From a bacterium (lineage in GTDB: Bacteria; Bacillota; Bacilli; Lactobacillales; Streptococcaceae), in NCBI GenBank assembly GCA_905221545.1, contig CAJNDO010000001.1:124001-188000 (forward strand): 64,000 bases of DNA, given 5' to 3'. Below the pieces are notes generated by a model that was not told the origin of the DNA, searched no databases, and worked only from the letters and a program-made list of their open reading frames with translations. Each line of letters begins with the position of its first letter. Within the stretch, counting starts at the first letter, position 1. The position numbers and the translations under genes are program-made. Below are positions 49,662-59,119 of the stretch, one piece after another.

Positions 49662-50039
49662 TTAGAGTTGCAAGCGACTTTCAAGAGCTTGTGTCAACAC
49701 TTCAGAATAGTTCACTTTCTGACGATCTGCAAGTCTGACTAGCCACTCTGGAACCGTAACATTTTTTCGAATCGCCTTATTATTCTTTACGAAAGGCAAG
49801 GGATTGACCTGAATCAAAGTTACAAATCCATCAGGAGCTTTCAACTTAGAAATGTCACTAGGAGTAGGCAAATCCAGTCCTTCATCAATATAAGAAGCTA
49901 AAACACTCTCAAGCATTTCCCGAGCATTTTTCATTGCAAGTTCAATCGTTGCTCCCTCTGTCCCGCCTCCAAATTCAGGAAATTCTATCCAGTATCCAGT
50001 GCCTTCTCTATGAAAAATAGCAGGATAAGATTTTAGCAT
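49662..50039 (-). CDS. hicB: HicB-family antitoxin
   Basis: Antitoxin of a type II HicAB pair. About 125 residues from MLKSYPAIFHREGTGYWIEFPEFGG, the HicB partial RNase H fold, through EGATIELAMKNAREMLESVL and GLDLPTPS. A C-terminal ribbon-helix-helix-like DNA-binding part follows (VTVPEWLVRLADRQKVNYSEVLTQALESR). It neutralises HicA and probably represses its own promoter. The start at 50039 has GGAGG 6 bases upstream; the longer frame to 50066 has none. It lies 27 bases after hicA. Confidence 0.92.
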   Translation of the reverse strand: MLKSYPAIFHREGTGYWIEFPEFGGGTEGATIELAMKNAREMLESVLASYIDEGLDLPTPSDISKLKAPDGFVTLIQVNPLPFVKNNKAIRKNVTVPEWLVRLADRQKVNYSEVLTQALESRLQL

Positions 50040-50066
50040 AATACACCTCCACAATTTCCAAATCAA

Positions 50067-50255
50067 CTACAGTCCCAAATCTTTTACTATTTTTCTCTCT
50101 AAACCTTTTCCTAAATCCTCATTACCGTGGACTGGAATAGTGACAAGATAGGGAACTCCTTCTTTCTTAAAATGATGATGACTTCCTCTCTTACGAACTT
50201 CAATCCATCCATTTGCAAGAGCTAATTTTACCATTTCCTTACCTGTGATTGGCAT
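50067..50255 (-). CDS. hicA: HicA-family toxin (mRNA interferase)
   Basis: Toxin of 62 residues with the double-stranded RNA-binding-like fold of HicA. It has MPITGKEMVKLALANGWIEV, then the catalytic His motif RKRGSHHHFKK and TIPVHGNEDLGKGLERKIVKDLGL. Family members cleave mRNA when not bound by HicB. The ribosome site is GGTGACC before the ATG. It is driven by a perfect sigma-A promoter and lies downstream of a second cin-box. The cassette sits between the duplicated terminator/cin-box sequences, so it is an insertion in the coiA locus. Confidence 0.93.
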   Translation of the reverse strand: MPITGKEMVKLALANGWIEVRKRGSHHHFKKEGVPYLVTIPVHGNEDLGKGLERKIVKDLGL

Positions 50256-50278
50256 TTATGGTCACCTTTCTAGCTAAA

Positions 50279-50307
50279 ATTATACTTATAATGCGTATTT
50301 TTGTCAA
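50279..50307 (-). promoter_or_regulatory. hicAB consensus sigma-A promoter
   Basis: TTGACA (50307-50302), 17-base spacer, TATAAT (50284-50279). It lies between the right cin-box and hicA. Confidence 0.9.
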
Positions 50308-50322
50308 TTCTTCTATCTTATC

Positions 50323-50330
50323 TATTCGTA
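50323..50330 (-). promoter_or_regulatory. second cin-box, upstream of hicAB
   Basis: TACGAATA on the minus strand inside the right flanking repeat. Its T-rich upstream context matches the coiA copy. It would place hicAB under ComX in addition to its own promoter. Confidence 0.8.
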
Positions 50331-50334
50331 AAAA

Positions 50335-50365
50335 AAGAAAAAAGATCAGGAAATCTCCTAATCTT
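50335..50365 (-). terminator. terminator of the TehB-like gene
   Basis: AAGATTAGGA / TTCCTGATCTT hairpin and T runs on the minus strand, just past the stop at 50375. Confidence 0.85.
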
Positions 50366-50374
50366 CATTCATCC

Positions 50375-51235
50375 TTATTTGATTTTCTTAGCTAGCATGG
50401 TCGCAAAGCGTAGTTGAATGCGATTACCATTCTCATCACGACGGTGCAAATGGCCTGGATTTTCATTGTATTTAACCAATTCCCAGTCCTTGTAGTAGTC
50501 TGCCAGTTCCCCTTCTTTAAAAGTGAATGGAAAGTTAACCGAGCAAGGATAATCCTCCGTATCCATAGCACAGACGATAAGATTATAACCACCGACCGTG
50601 GTGTGTTCCTGCATGTTTCGGATAATAGCTGGAATACGCTCCGCTTGTAAAAACATGAGAACAACTGTTGATACGATAAAATCATAGGCTTGCCCGATGC
50701 TGGCTGAATTGATATCGTAAAGGCCAACAGGCATATCCAAATCTTCCTGTTCCACAATGCTTTGCAAGATTTCAAGGGATAGTTCATTTTGATCAACAGC
50801 TGTCACGTCAAAACCTTGCTGGGCTAGAAAAAGAGAATTGCGTCCCTGACCACAGCCCAAATCCAAGGCTTTCCCTGGTTTTACTGTCTGCATTGCCTCT
50901 AGGACCTCTGAATGAACAGGATTGGTATTGTATTTCTTAGGAAAATAATCCTCAGGTTTACAATAAAATTCCAAATACCATTCCACATCGTCTGTAGCAG
51001 CCTCCACTCGGTGCCAGGCTTGCGGTTGCGCCATTGGATTGTCTGCTCCTGCTTCAAAGAGATGTTCAGCTAGAACTTCTCCTTCTTCGGTCAATTCAAT
51101 AAACTTGAGAGCTCCTTTTACAACTGTGATCTTACCCCAAGCTCCGACCTTGGTATTGTGCTTTTGCTGAACCGCCTCTGGCATAGTCTCTTTAGTCCAC
51201 AGTGGCATGCGTTTGTAGGCAACTAGTTTTTCCAT
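50375..51235 (-). CDS. tehB: TehB-like SAM-dependent methyltransferase
   Basis: Cytoplasmic methyltransferase of 286 residues from [21 protein letters not shown]. An N-terminal cupin-like TehB domain precedes the class I Rossmann fold with [20 protein letters not shown] and [14 protein letters not shown]. Family members methylate tellurite or related oxyanions and confer tellurite tolerance; substrate here is unproved. The start is chosen at 51235 because AGAGGA lies 6 bases upstream, and the earlier ATG at 51241 abuts it. It follows smpB closely, and its terminator was duplicated with the hicAB insertion. Confidence 0.88.
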   Translation of the reverse strand: MEKLVAYKRMPLWTKETMPEAVQQKHNTKVGAWGKITVVKGALKFIELTEEGEVLAEHLFEAGADNPMAQPQAWHRVEAATDDVEWYLEFYCKPEDYFPKKYNTNPVHSEVLEAMQTVKPGKALDLGCGQGRNSLFLAQQGFDVTAVDQNELSLEILQSIVEQEDLDMPVGLYDINSASIGQAYDFIVSTVVLMFLQAERIPAIIRNMQEHTTVGGYNLIVCAMDTEDYPCSVNFPFTFKEGELADYYKDWELVKYNENPGHLHRRDENGNRIQLRFATMLAKKIK

Positions 51236-51254
51236 TTTCATTCCTCTTTTTATC

Positions 51255-51722
51255 TTATCTCTGATTGACAGCTTTCATGACACGCGCGATGTCACGATTT
51301 TGCTCCCGTCGCTTGATAGACTCCCGTTTGTCGTAGTCATGCTTCCCTTTAGCTAGGCCTAAAAGAAGCTTGGCATAGCCATCTTTGATATAGACTTTAA
51401 GGGGAACCAGAGTCATTCCTGTCCCTTTGGTCTCTTGTTCCAATTTTTGAATTTGCTTCTTATGGAGCAGGAGTTTACGACGGCGTTCAGGCTCCTGGTT
51501 CCAGATATTGCCCTCTTCATAAGGAGCGATATGAACATTGCTCAACCAGACTTCCCCATTTTTTACTTGGGCAAAACCGTCCTTGAGATTGATTCGAGCT
51601 GCTCGCACACTCTTGATTTCAGTCCCAGTCAGGACCATTCCTGCCTCTAGCGTATCTACGATTGTATAGTCGTGGCGCGCCTTTTTATTTTGTGCGACGA
51701 CCTTTCCCTCGCCCTTTGCCAT
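51255..51722 (-). CDS. smpB: SsrA-binding protein SmpB
   Basis: RNA-binding protein that brings tmRNA to stalled ribosomes in trans-translation. The 155 residues show the OB fold ([26 protein letters not shown]), [22 protein letters not shown], and the basic tail [32 protein letters not shown]. The start overlaps the end of rnr by 38 bases on the same strand, the usual rnr-smpB arrangement in Firmicutes. This couples RNase R, which degrades tagged mRNAs, with SmpB. Confidence 0.97.
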
Positions 51723-54039
51723 GCTTGGCTCCTTTCTTAGCTACTTCCTTGTAAAAAGGCTTCTTACCCTTTTTCTTCTTGTCTTTTTGTGAATGCTTGC
51801 GCTTATCATTTGAGCGTCCTGATTTTCTCTTGTCTTCCTTCTTATCTGAACGACGACTTGAACCACGCCCTCTGTCATTTCGACTAGACTCTTTCAAGCC
51901 TTTTTCAATCACATCAAATTCACTTGGAATGTAAGAGAAGTCAATTTCGCCCGTCATCTTGTCCGCTCTTTCAACCCGAATGCGAATCTGCTGACCTACA
52001 CGGAAGGTTGTACCCGATTTTTCTCCACGAAGAGTCAAATCACGCTCATTGAAATGATAAAATTCAGGTAGATTGGTGATGTGAATCAAGCCCTCAACTG
52101 TGTTTGGCAATTCAACAAAGAGACCAAATTTGACGATGCTGGATACAACCGCATCGTACTCTTCACCTACGTATTCTTCCATGTACTCAGCCTTTTTCAT
52201 GGCTTCGACTTCACGCTCAGCCTCAATAGCACGACGCTCACGGTTGGAAGACTGGGTCGCAATCTCTGGAATCACTTGTTCAAAATGCTCTGCTATTTCC
52301 TTAGAACGGCCGTAATCACGAATCATACGGTGAACAAGAAGGTCTGGATAACGGCGAATCGGACTGGTAAAGTGAGTGTAATAATCAGCCGCTAGACCAT
52401 AGTGACCGTGATTGTGCTCCGAATAGCGAGCCTGCTGCATGGAGCGAAGAAGCATCATGGACAACACATCCGCATAGGGTTCTCCCTCAACAGTACGCAT
52501 GATGTCTTGAAGCGCCTCCTGGCTAATCTCACTGGCAGTCCCATAAATGCGCAAGCCAAAGCTCGAAGCATAATCAATAAACTTCTGAACCTTTTCAGCC
52601 TTAGGCTCCTCGTGAATTCGATAGATGAAAGGCAAATCCAACTTGCTAAAATGCTCGGCAACTGTTTCATTGGCCATCAGCATAAAGGACTCAATCATGC
52701 GCTCGGCAACACCACGCTGCCGAAGAACGATATCAACAGGCTTACCTTGTTTATCCACTAAAATCTTGGCTTCATTGGTATCGAAATTGAGGGCACCACG
52801 CTTCACACGCATGTTTTCTAGCCTTTCATGAAGCTTGGCCATGAGTTCGATACTAGGGACAATTTTCTTATATTCTTGCCTCTTTTCCTCGTCGCCAGCT
52901 AGGATGTCATTGACATCGCTGTAGGTCATACGAAAGCTTGTCTTGATAACCGTTTGTGTAATGGTGTAATTGACCACACGGCCATGTTCATCAATCTCCA
53001 TAATTGCAGACTGGGTCAGACGGTCAACTTGAGGATTGAGGGAGCAGATGCCGTTTGACAATCGTTCTGGCAGCATTGGCACCACACGATCTGTCACATA
53101 GACAGAAGTCGCACGATTAAGGGCTTCCTTGTCGAGGGCAGAACCCTCGGTCACATAGTAAGAAACATCTGCGATGTGAACACCAAGCTCCAGATTGCCA
53201 TTTTTCAAGGCCTTGATATGCACCGCATCGTCCAAGTCCTTGGCATCCGCACCGTCAATGGTAAAGGTAATCTCATCTCTCAAGTCCAGACGGTCTTCCA
53301 TATCCTTATGAGACGGAGCATCAGGCACACTTTCTGCTTCCTTGACAACAGCTTCTGGAAACTCGGAGACAATGTCCATAGACTCCAAAACCTCAAGAAC
53401 ATCAATTCCGACATCTGTTGAGTGTCCCACCACATCGAGAACACTCGCGACAAAGAAATCATGTTTCTTGCTTGGGTATTTATCGATAAAGACCTTGAGA
53501 ACTTCTGTTCCTTCTAGTTTAAGGGCAGGTTTCTTAACATAAATCGGTTGGCTGATTTTCTGGTTTTTTGAACGAATATAACCTGCATACTTAGGTTTTT
53601 CCTGATCCAGAACTATTTGTCCGACAACGGTTGTTAAGCTGTGTTCTAGGATATCGATAATTTTGGCTTCTGCTGCTGTTCCCTTATTGCGGTCAGCGAC
53701 TTTCTTGATCACGACCTCAACGGTATCACCATCAATAGCATAATTGACATCGTTTTTTCCTACAAAAAGGTCGTCCTCTTCCCCTTCTAGGCTAACAAAA
53801 CCAAAGCCATTTTTATGGGCATGAAAAATCCCCTTGAGGGTAATTTCATGTTTTTTCTTAACTTCTAAAGTCAGACTACCATCTTCCTCAAAGCGAATCT
53901 GGTGCTTTCTTTCCATTAGGGACAAGGTTTTAATCAACTCACGAAAATCCTTGGACCCATCTTTTCCCAAAGCCTGAGCTAAGTCATTGACCGTCACTCG
54001 CCTCTTGTCTTGCAAATATTCTTTTATTCTATCTTTCAT
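51685..54039 (-). CDS. rnr: ribonuclease R
   Basis: Processive 3'-5' exoribonuclease of 784 residues that degrades structured RNA. It has an N-terminal winged-helix ([20 protein letters not shown]), cold-shock OB domains ([19 protein letters not shown]), and the RNB catalytic core. The core includes [17 protein letters not shown] (metal-binding Asp), HIADVSYYV and [16 protein letters not shown]. An S1 domain ([15 protein letters not shown]) and a long Lys/Arg-rich tail complete it. The tail end overlaps smpB. A terminator separates it from secG upstream. Confidence 0.97.
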
Positions 54040-54100
54040 ATTTTCTTTCTAGATTTTTAATTTTCTTTTACTGTAAAACCGTCTCAAACATCCTTTAAAA

Positions 54101-54130
54101 ATAAAAAGAGGCAAAGACCTAGTCCTGCCC
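54101..54130 (-). terminator. secG terminator
   Basis: GGGCAGGAC / GTCTTTGCCT imperfect stem with TAG loop followed by CTTTTTATTTTT on the minus strand, between secG and rnr. Confidence 0.65.
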
Positions 54131-54139
54131 ATTATTTTC

Positions 54140-54373
54140 TTATCTACTTGATAATACCGTCAATGCTAAGGCAATGGCTAGCCAGAAAAAGACTAAAATC
54201 CCTGTCAAACGCTGCATCACAGCTTCAAAACCACGTGCTTTACTGCGTTCAAACAAATCACCTGAGCTGGCATCAAATACATTGCTGGATTGGTTTTTAG
54301 TTGGTTGCATGAAAATCGCAATCACAATCACAACAGATAATACTAATAAAATGGTTAATAATAGGTTATACAT
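54140..54373 (-). CDS. secG: preprotein translocase subunit SecG
   Basis: Small membrane subunit of the SecYEG channel that helps protein export. The 77 residues have two hydrophobic segments (LLLTILLVLSVVIVIAIFM and LTGILVFFWLAIALALTVL) flanking a polar loop with KNQSSNVFDASSGDLFERSKARG, the usual SecG layout. AAGGAG precedes the ATG. It is downstream of rpmG and pmrA, and a terminator follows it, so secG is probably the last gene of that unit. Confidence 0.92.
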   Translation of the reverse strand: MYNLLLTILLVLSVVIVIAIFMQPTKNQSSNVFDASSGDLFERSKARGFEAVMQRLTGILVFFWLAIALALTVLSSR

Positions 54374-54412
54374 ATCAAACTCCTTAAAATCCTTATTATT
54401 TTACCATAAAAT

Positions 54413-54562
54413 CTACTTAGATTCAAGATGTAGGGTTACTTTTCTTTCCTTGGGACAATACTTTAAAACCTCTATCTTGTCTGGATGAGTTTTTGAATTT
54501 TTACTGGTTAGGTAATTAATACTGCCACAAGAGGAGCATTTGAGATTAATTTTTACTCGCAC
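54413..54562 (-). CDS. rpmG: 50S ribosomal protein L33
   Basis: Ribosomal protein of 49 residues starting (GTG)[12 protein letters not shown], with [27 protein letters not shown] and THLESK-type end. One CxxC pair is present; the second is reduced to a single Cys (YCPKER), so a full zinc ribbon is not intact. Streptococci carry several rpmG copies. The GTG start shares its first G with the last base of the pmrA stop (TAGTG), so it is translationally coupled to pmrA. AGGAAA precedes it. Confidence 0.9.
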
Positions 54563-55761
54563 TAGATTTCCTTTACTTTTAATAATGTTCGAAATTGAAG
54601 CAGGTTAAAGAAACAACTAAAGGCAACACAAAGGCTTGTCGCATAAAAGACTGCATGGTAGCCAAATTGACCTGCTACTGCAGAACCTGCCATGGGACCA
54701 ACGACACCTCCCAGATAAAAGAATACCTGATTGAAGGCAAAGACCCTCGAAATGCCGGCTTTGGGAGTCATTTTGCTGAGTAGCGCATTAACCCCAGGAA
54801 TCAGTGCACCGGTTCCCAAGCCAAAGAGGAAACGATAGAGTCCTAGTTGAAGGGGGCTAGAGGCATTGGCACAGAGAAGATAGATGATAACTGAATAAAA
54901 CTGGGCGACAACCAAGAGACGATGATTGCCCACCTTGTCACCTAGCTTGCCCATGACTCCTGCACTCATCATGCTGGAAAAGCCCATACTGGATACAATC
55001 AAACCAGAGACAAAAAGAAGATTCTCTGTCTGCCCTAAGTCGCGCACATAAAGAGCCAAAATAGGGCCAATCGATTGGGCTGAAAATTGGATGACAAAAC
55101 TGGTTAAAAAGAGATTGACCAAAAGATAGGGATATTTAACCGAGGTAAACAATTCCTTTGTTGGAATAGCCTTTTCCTTGGCTACTGGTTTAAAATCTTC
55201 CTTGATAAAGCAAATAGTCAAAATAGCAGCTAAGAACAGAAAACTACCAACCAGTAAGAAAACCGTACGAATTCCAAATAATTCTGCGATAAAGCCACCA
55301 ATAAAAGGACCAGTTAGAGTACCTGCAACCACACCTGTAGACAAAGTACCTAAGGCAGAGCCTGATTTATCCTTGGGAACCTGACTGGCTATCAAGGCCG
55401 TTGCATTGGGAACAAAACCTGCAAATACACCATTCAGTAAACGAAGAAAGATTAACCAATAAATATTTGGCACAAAGGCCAAGCCTCCCATAGTGATAGT
55501 CATGGCAAGACCTGCCCGAATCATCATGGGTTTTCGTCCGTATTTGTCAGCAAGGATTCCCCAGATAGGAGAAAAGAGCGCCGCTGAAATAGCAGATACA
55601 GAAATAGCTAAACCTGCATAAAAAGCAGCTTGCTCACTCCCTACACCTAGATTTTCCACAAAGATGGGCATAAAAGGCACAACCAGAGAAATACTGGCTC
55701 CTGTCAGAAAATTACCAAACCAGGCAATGCGCAGATTATCCTTCCAGTTAATCTCTGTCAT
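54562..55761 (-). CDS. pmrA: multidrug efflux MFS transporter PmrA
   Basis: Major facilitator superfamily drug exporter of 399 residues. In S. pneumoniae, PmrA contributes to export of fluoroquinolones and dyes such as ethidium. About 12 hydrophobic segments are visible, with the MFS motif A region [13 protein letters not shown] after helix 2 and [14 protein letters not shown] in the second half, plus motif C-like [14 protein letters not shown]. The start at 55761 has GGAGG 9 bases upstream; the frame extends further but without a ribosome site. It overlaps the coaE end by 14 bases and rpmG by 1 base. Confidence 0.93.
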
Positions 55762-56353
55762 CTTGCCTACCTCCCTCAAGAAGGATACGCACTTGAGTAA
55801 GAAGTTGATCCTGATTTCCATTGTTATCTAAAACATGACTAGCCAAATCTTTCTTTTTCTCTAAAGGCCACTGGGCTGCCAGACGAGATTCAGCTTCATT
55901 TTTGGACAACTGGTCTCTTTTCATTAAACGTTCTACTTGGATATCTCGATCCACATAGACCAACCAAGTCTCATTAAACCAAGAGGCATAGTCCTGCTCA
56001 AAAAGCAAGGGAATATCCATGAAAAAAACAACTTCTGTCTGAGACAACTGATCTCTTAATGTAGCCAGTTCTTCACGGATTATCTCTCCTTGAGTTCGCT
56101 TCGACCATTCTTTCTCATCAGGATTTGAAAAGATGTGACTAGCTAGGAGAGGGCGATTAAGTTCTCCATTTTCAAGGATGATTTTTTGACCAAAGTGCTG
56201 TACTAGAACCTCAAATAGACGACCACCTGGTTTCTGTAGTTGGTGAACAACTGCATCAGCATCCACCACTTGAAAGCCTTGTTTTCTTAGAAAATTTGTC
56301 ACAGTTGACTTACCAGAGGCAATTCCTCCTGTGATTCCAATGATTTTTCCCAT
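55748..56353 (-). CDS. coaE: dephospho-CoA kinase
   Basis: Last enzyme of coenzyme A synthesis; phosphorylates dephospho-CoA on the ribose 3'-OH. About 201 residues from [20 protein letters not shown], with the Walker A GGIASGKST, the Asp/dephospho-CoA-binding VVDADAVVHQLQKPGG, and DIPLLFE and VDRDIQVERLMKRD. The start is chosen at 56353, where the ATG shares one base with the mutM stop (TGATG) and GGAGGAG lies just upstream. The end overlaps pmrA by 14 bases. Confidence 0.95.
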   Translation of the reverse strand: MGKIIGITGGIASGKSTVTNFLRKQGFQVVDADAVVHQLQKPGGRLFEVLVQHFGQKIILENGELNRPLLASHIFSNPDEKEWSKRTQGEIIREELATLRDQLSQTEVVFFMDIPLLFEQDYASWFNETWLVYVDRDIQVERLMKRDQLSKNEAESRLAAQWPLEKKKDLASHVLDNNGNQDQLLTQVRILLEGGRQDDRD

Positions 56354-57177
56354 CAGCTCCTCCTTTGGCACTGAGGACAAAAGTGAGTTCCTCGTCCGCC
56401 TAGTTGGATTTTCTCAATGATGGTGCCACAACGTGAACATTCTTGACCAGCCTTGTCATAGACCTGATGAAAATCCTGCATGGTTCCATCTTCCCCAAAG
56501 GCATTGGTATAGGTCCGAATGGTCGAGCCTCCTTTTTCAACAGCCTGGCCCAAAACAGCAATGGTCTGGTCATGAATGGCTGACGCTTCTTCTGTCGTCA
56601 AAGTGTGGGAAGGTCTAGCTGGATGAACCTGAGCTCGCCAGAGGACTTCATCCACATAAATATTGCCAAGACCAGCTACCAAGGTCTGGTCTAAAAGGTG
56701 GGATTTGATAGGCTTTTTGGACTTGGCCAGGGCAGCTTGAAAGACCTGCAAATCAAAATCCTGCTCTCTTGGTTCAGGCCCTAGTTTTTTAGAAATAAAG
56801 TAGGCTTCCAAAAGATCTGGAGCCAAGAGTTCCATAGTACCAAACTTGCGTACATCCTCATAAACAAGCGTTCCACCGTCCTCAAACTGGAAGAAAACAT
56901 GGGCATGCTTGCGTTCAGGTGCTTGGTCCGGATAGTAAAAATACTTGCCCTCCATCCGCAAATGGGAAATCAAGACCTTGTCTGTCAGGTAAAAAAGCAA
57001 ATATTTGCCACGGCGCCCCATTGACTCAACAACTTGGCCAGGCACTTCCTTTTGGAACTCGTCCAAGTCCGTCTTAATCATCTTGGAATAATGAATTTCT
57101 ACACTCGAAATCTTCTTTCCCAAAATCAATTTTTCTAAGCCACGACGAACGGTTTCAACCTCAGGTAATTCAGGCAT
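56353..57177 (-). CDS. mutM: formamidopyrimidine-DNA glycosylase
   Basis: Base excision repair enzyme that removes 8-oxoguanine and ring-opened purines and nicks the abasic site. The 274 residues start [14 protein letters not shown], which supplies the catalytic Pro2 and Glu3. H2TH motif region ([21 protein letters not shown]) and a C-terminal zinc finger CSRCG...CPQCQ are intact. Start at 57177 is set by the required N-terminal proline, with AAGGAGG upstream. It is 49 bases downstream of era and couples to coaE. Confidence 0.97.
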   Translation of the reverse strand: MPELPEVETVRRGLEKLILGKKISSVEIHYSKMIKTDLDEFQKEVPGQVVESMGRRGKYLLFYLTDKVLISHLRMEGKYFYYPDQAPERKHAHVFFQFEDGGTLVYEDVRKFGTMELLAPDLLEAYFISKKLGPEPREQDFDLQVFQAALAKSKKPIKSHLLDQTLVAGLGNIYVDEVLWRAQVHPARPSHTLTTEEASAIHDQTIAVLGQAVEKGGSTIRTYTNAFGEDGTMQDFHQVYDKAGQECSRCGTIIEKIQLGGRGTHFCPQCQRRS

Positions 57178-57225
57178 AAGTCCTCCTTCTGTAAAAACAA
57201 GAAGCAGGCATGTGCCCACCTCTAC

Positions 57226-58125
57226 TTAGTATTCTTTTTCATTATAGCCAAAGTCAGCCAAATCTAGTTTTTTATCACGCCAGTTTTTCTTAACCTTGAC
57301 CCAGGTTTCTAGGAAGACCTTGTCTCCTAGCATGAGTTCAATATCACGACGGGCCATGCTACCGATTTTCTTAAGCATAGCACCACCTTTACCGATGATA
57401 ATCCCTTTCTGACTATCGCGCTCGACCATAATAGTAGCACGGATGTGAACCTTGTCTGTTTCTTCGTCTCGTTTCATAGAATCAACCACTACAGCAACTG
57501 AGTGAGGAATCTCTTCACGAGTTAGGTGCAAGACTTTCTCGCGAACCATTTCTGAAACCAAGAAACGTTCTGGATGGTCTGTGATTTGATCAGACGGGAA
57601 ATACTGGAAACCTTCGTCCAGATTTTCACTCAAAATATCCACTAGACGAGACACGTTATTTCCCTGAAGGGCTGAGATTGGAACGATTTCTTTGAAGTCC
57701 ATCTGATTTCGGAAATCATCAATCTGAGACAAAAGCTGGTCTGGATGGACCTTATCAATCTTGTTTACCACCAAAATCACAGGAACCTTGGCGGCCTTGA
57801 GACGCTCGATAATCATATCATCGCCCTTACCACGCGCTTCATCAGCAGGCACCATGAAAAGAACGGTGTCCACTTCACGAAGGGTACTATAGGCAGATTC
57901 GACCATGAAATCTCCGAGAGCTGTTTTAGGCTTGTGAATCCCTGGTGTGTCGATAAAGACGATTTGTTCCTTATCAGTCGTATAAATTCCCATGATTTTG
58001 TTGCGCGTTGTCTGCGCCTTGTCACTCATGATGGCAATCTTTTGCCCCATAACGTGATTTAAAAAAGTTGACTTCCCAACATTGGGACGTCCTAAAATGG
58101 CTACAAAGCCTGATTTAAAAGTCAT
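57226..58125 (-). CDS. era: GTPase Era
   Basis: Essential GTPase that binds 16S rRNA near its 3' end and helps assemble the 30S subunit. The 299 residues have [12 protein letters not shown] (G1), the switch region [22 protein letters not shown] (G3), NKIDKV (G4) and a C-terminal KH domain with [22 protein letters not shown]. Length is normal. It is 16 bases downstream of dgkA in the same unit as ybeY, which also acts in rRNA maturation. Confidence 0.97.
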   Translation of the reverse strand: MTFKSGFVAILGRPNVGKSTFLNHVMGQKIAIMSDKAQTTRNKIMGIYTTDKEQIVFIDTPGIHKPKTALGDFMVESAYSTLREVDTVLFMVPADEARGKGDDMIIERLKAAKVPVILVVNKIDKVHPDQLLSQIDDFRNQMDFKEIVPISALQGNNVSRLVDILSENLDEGFQYFPSDQITDHPERFLVSEMVREKVLHLTREEIPHSVAVVVDSMKRDEETDKVHIRATIMVERDSQKGIIIGKGGAMLKKIGSMARRDIELMLGDKVFLETWVKVKKNWRDKKLDLADFGYNEKEY

Positions 58126-58141
58126 AATTTCCTCTTACTGT

Positions 58142-58537
58142 TTAAAATATTAAATCCCAAATTCGTGGGAGAAAAATCAATGCACCTGTTAAGGCTGCGA
58201 AAAGAGAGACCACTAATACCGCTCCAGCTGCCATATCCTTAGCATTTTTAGCCAGCATGGAAAAGTGATAGTGACTGGCCAAGTCCACCACATTTTCAAT
58301 GGCAGAGTTGATAATTTCAAAGGCTACTACCAAGAAAATGCTCAATAGGAGAAAGAGCCATTCGATTCGTGACACCTGAAAAATAAAACCTGCAAGGATG
58401 ACCACTAGAGCCGTCACTGCATGTTTTCGCATATTGCGTTCTTCCTTGATGGCAGTAAAAATTCCTGTGAGGGCAAATTCTAAACTGGATATCAGGTCAC
58501 GATTTTTCCATTTTCGTTTATTGTCTTGTGAGTCCAT
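58142..58537 (-). CDS. dgkA: undecaprenol/diacylglycerol kinase
   Basis: Small membrane kinase of 131 residues; Gram-positive members phosphorylate undecaprenol, feeding the wall carrier lipid pool. A basic N-terminus with [22 protein letters not shown] (conserved Glu and surface helix) is followed by three hydrophobic helices and the catalytic-site motif [30 protein letters not shown] lies between helices. It overlaps ybeY by 20 bases at its start and precedes era. Name dgkA follows common annotation; undecaprenol as the real substrate is from family knowledge. Confidence 0.92.
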   Translation of the reverse strand: MDSQDNKRKWKNRDLISSLEFALTGIFTAIKEERNMRKHAVTALVVILAGFIFQVSRIEWLFLLLSIFLVVAFEIINSAIENVVDLASHYHFSMLAKNAKDMAAGAVLVVSLFAALTGALIFLPRIWDLIF

Positions 58538-59015
58538 AGGCTGTCAAAATTTCTTCTTGTAAACCGAACATCTCCGCTTCTTCTTCCGGAGTGTAGTGAT
58601 CATAGCCGTTGATATGTAAAAAGCCGTGTACTGCCAAGAAGCCCATCTCACGCTCAAAGCTGTGGCCATATTCCTCAGCCTGCTCATGAGCCTTATCGAT
58701 TGAGATGAACAATTCCCCAATATAGGCATCAAACTCAGACATCATCTCTGCTAATTCTGGATTTTCAAGCAAGTCTTCTTCGTCAAAGGCAATTTCCAAC
58801 TCTGGCTTATACTCAAGGCTGATGACATCTGTCGGACGGTCTGTGTCACGGTACTCCAGATTGAGTTCATGACTACGCTCGTTGGTCACAAAAGTGACTG
58901 CCATCTCCTTGTCTTCTTTGCCTAATTTTTGGGCTGCAAATTCCAAAATTTCTTGGGTTTGTTGCAACATTTCTTTTGAAACTTGACCAGTTTCATCTAC
59001 CATTTCAATATACAT
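58518..59015 (-). CDS. ybeY: endoribonuclease YbeY
   Basis: Zinc-dependent RNase involved in 16S rRNA 3'-end maturation and ribosome quality control. The 165 residues contain the family zinc motif [11 protein letters not shown] plus the downstream ERE and [16 protein letters not shown] segments. It starts with [17 protein letters not shown] precedes the ATG. It is the first gene of the ybeY-dgkA-era-mutM-coaE-pmrA-rpmG-secG series, has its own promoter, and is divergent from rqcH/pavA. Confidence 0.96.
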   Translation of the reverse strand: MYIEMVDETGQVSKEMLQQTQEILEFAAQKLGKEDKEMAVTFVTNERSHELNLEYRDTDRPTDVISLEYKPELEIAFDEEDLLENPELAEMMSEFDAYIGELFISIDKAHEQAEEYGHSFEREMGFLAVHGFLHINGYDHYTPEEEAEMFGLQEEILTAYGLTRQ

Positions 59016-59044
59016 GTGCTTCTCGTTTCTCTTTACTTGGCTTT

Positions 59045-59053
59045 ATTATACCA
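59045..59053 (-). promoter_or_regulatory. ybeY operon promoter, extended -10
   Basis: TGGTATAAT on the minus strand, about 30 bases before the ybeY ATG. It is back-to-back with the rqcH/pavA promoter, whose -10 starts 30 bases away. Confidence 0.7.
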
Positions 59054-59080
59054 CATTTCCATGATTTTATTCTACCTTTT

Positions 59081-59089
59081 TGATATAAT
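59081..59089 (+). promoter_or_regulatory. rqcH/pavA promoter, extended -10
   Basis: TGATATAAT 31 bases before the ATG at 59120; the in-frame ATG at 59093 would be at the predicted start of RNA and lacks a ribosome site. Confidence 0.7.
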
Positions 59090-59119
59090 ACTATGGAATA
59101 CAATCACAAGGAGAGAACG

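Larger units (their letters stand above)
50323..50365 (-). repeat. direct repeat flanking hicAB, right copy (terminator plus cin-box)
   Basis: 43 bases matching 49605-49646; offset 718 bases. It holds the terminator of the TehB-like gene and a cin-box. Confidence 0.9.

Noticed and set aside
54171..54488. Plus-strand frame opposite secG and rpmG
   Set aside because: It is antisense to two recognised genes and has no start signals.
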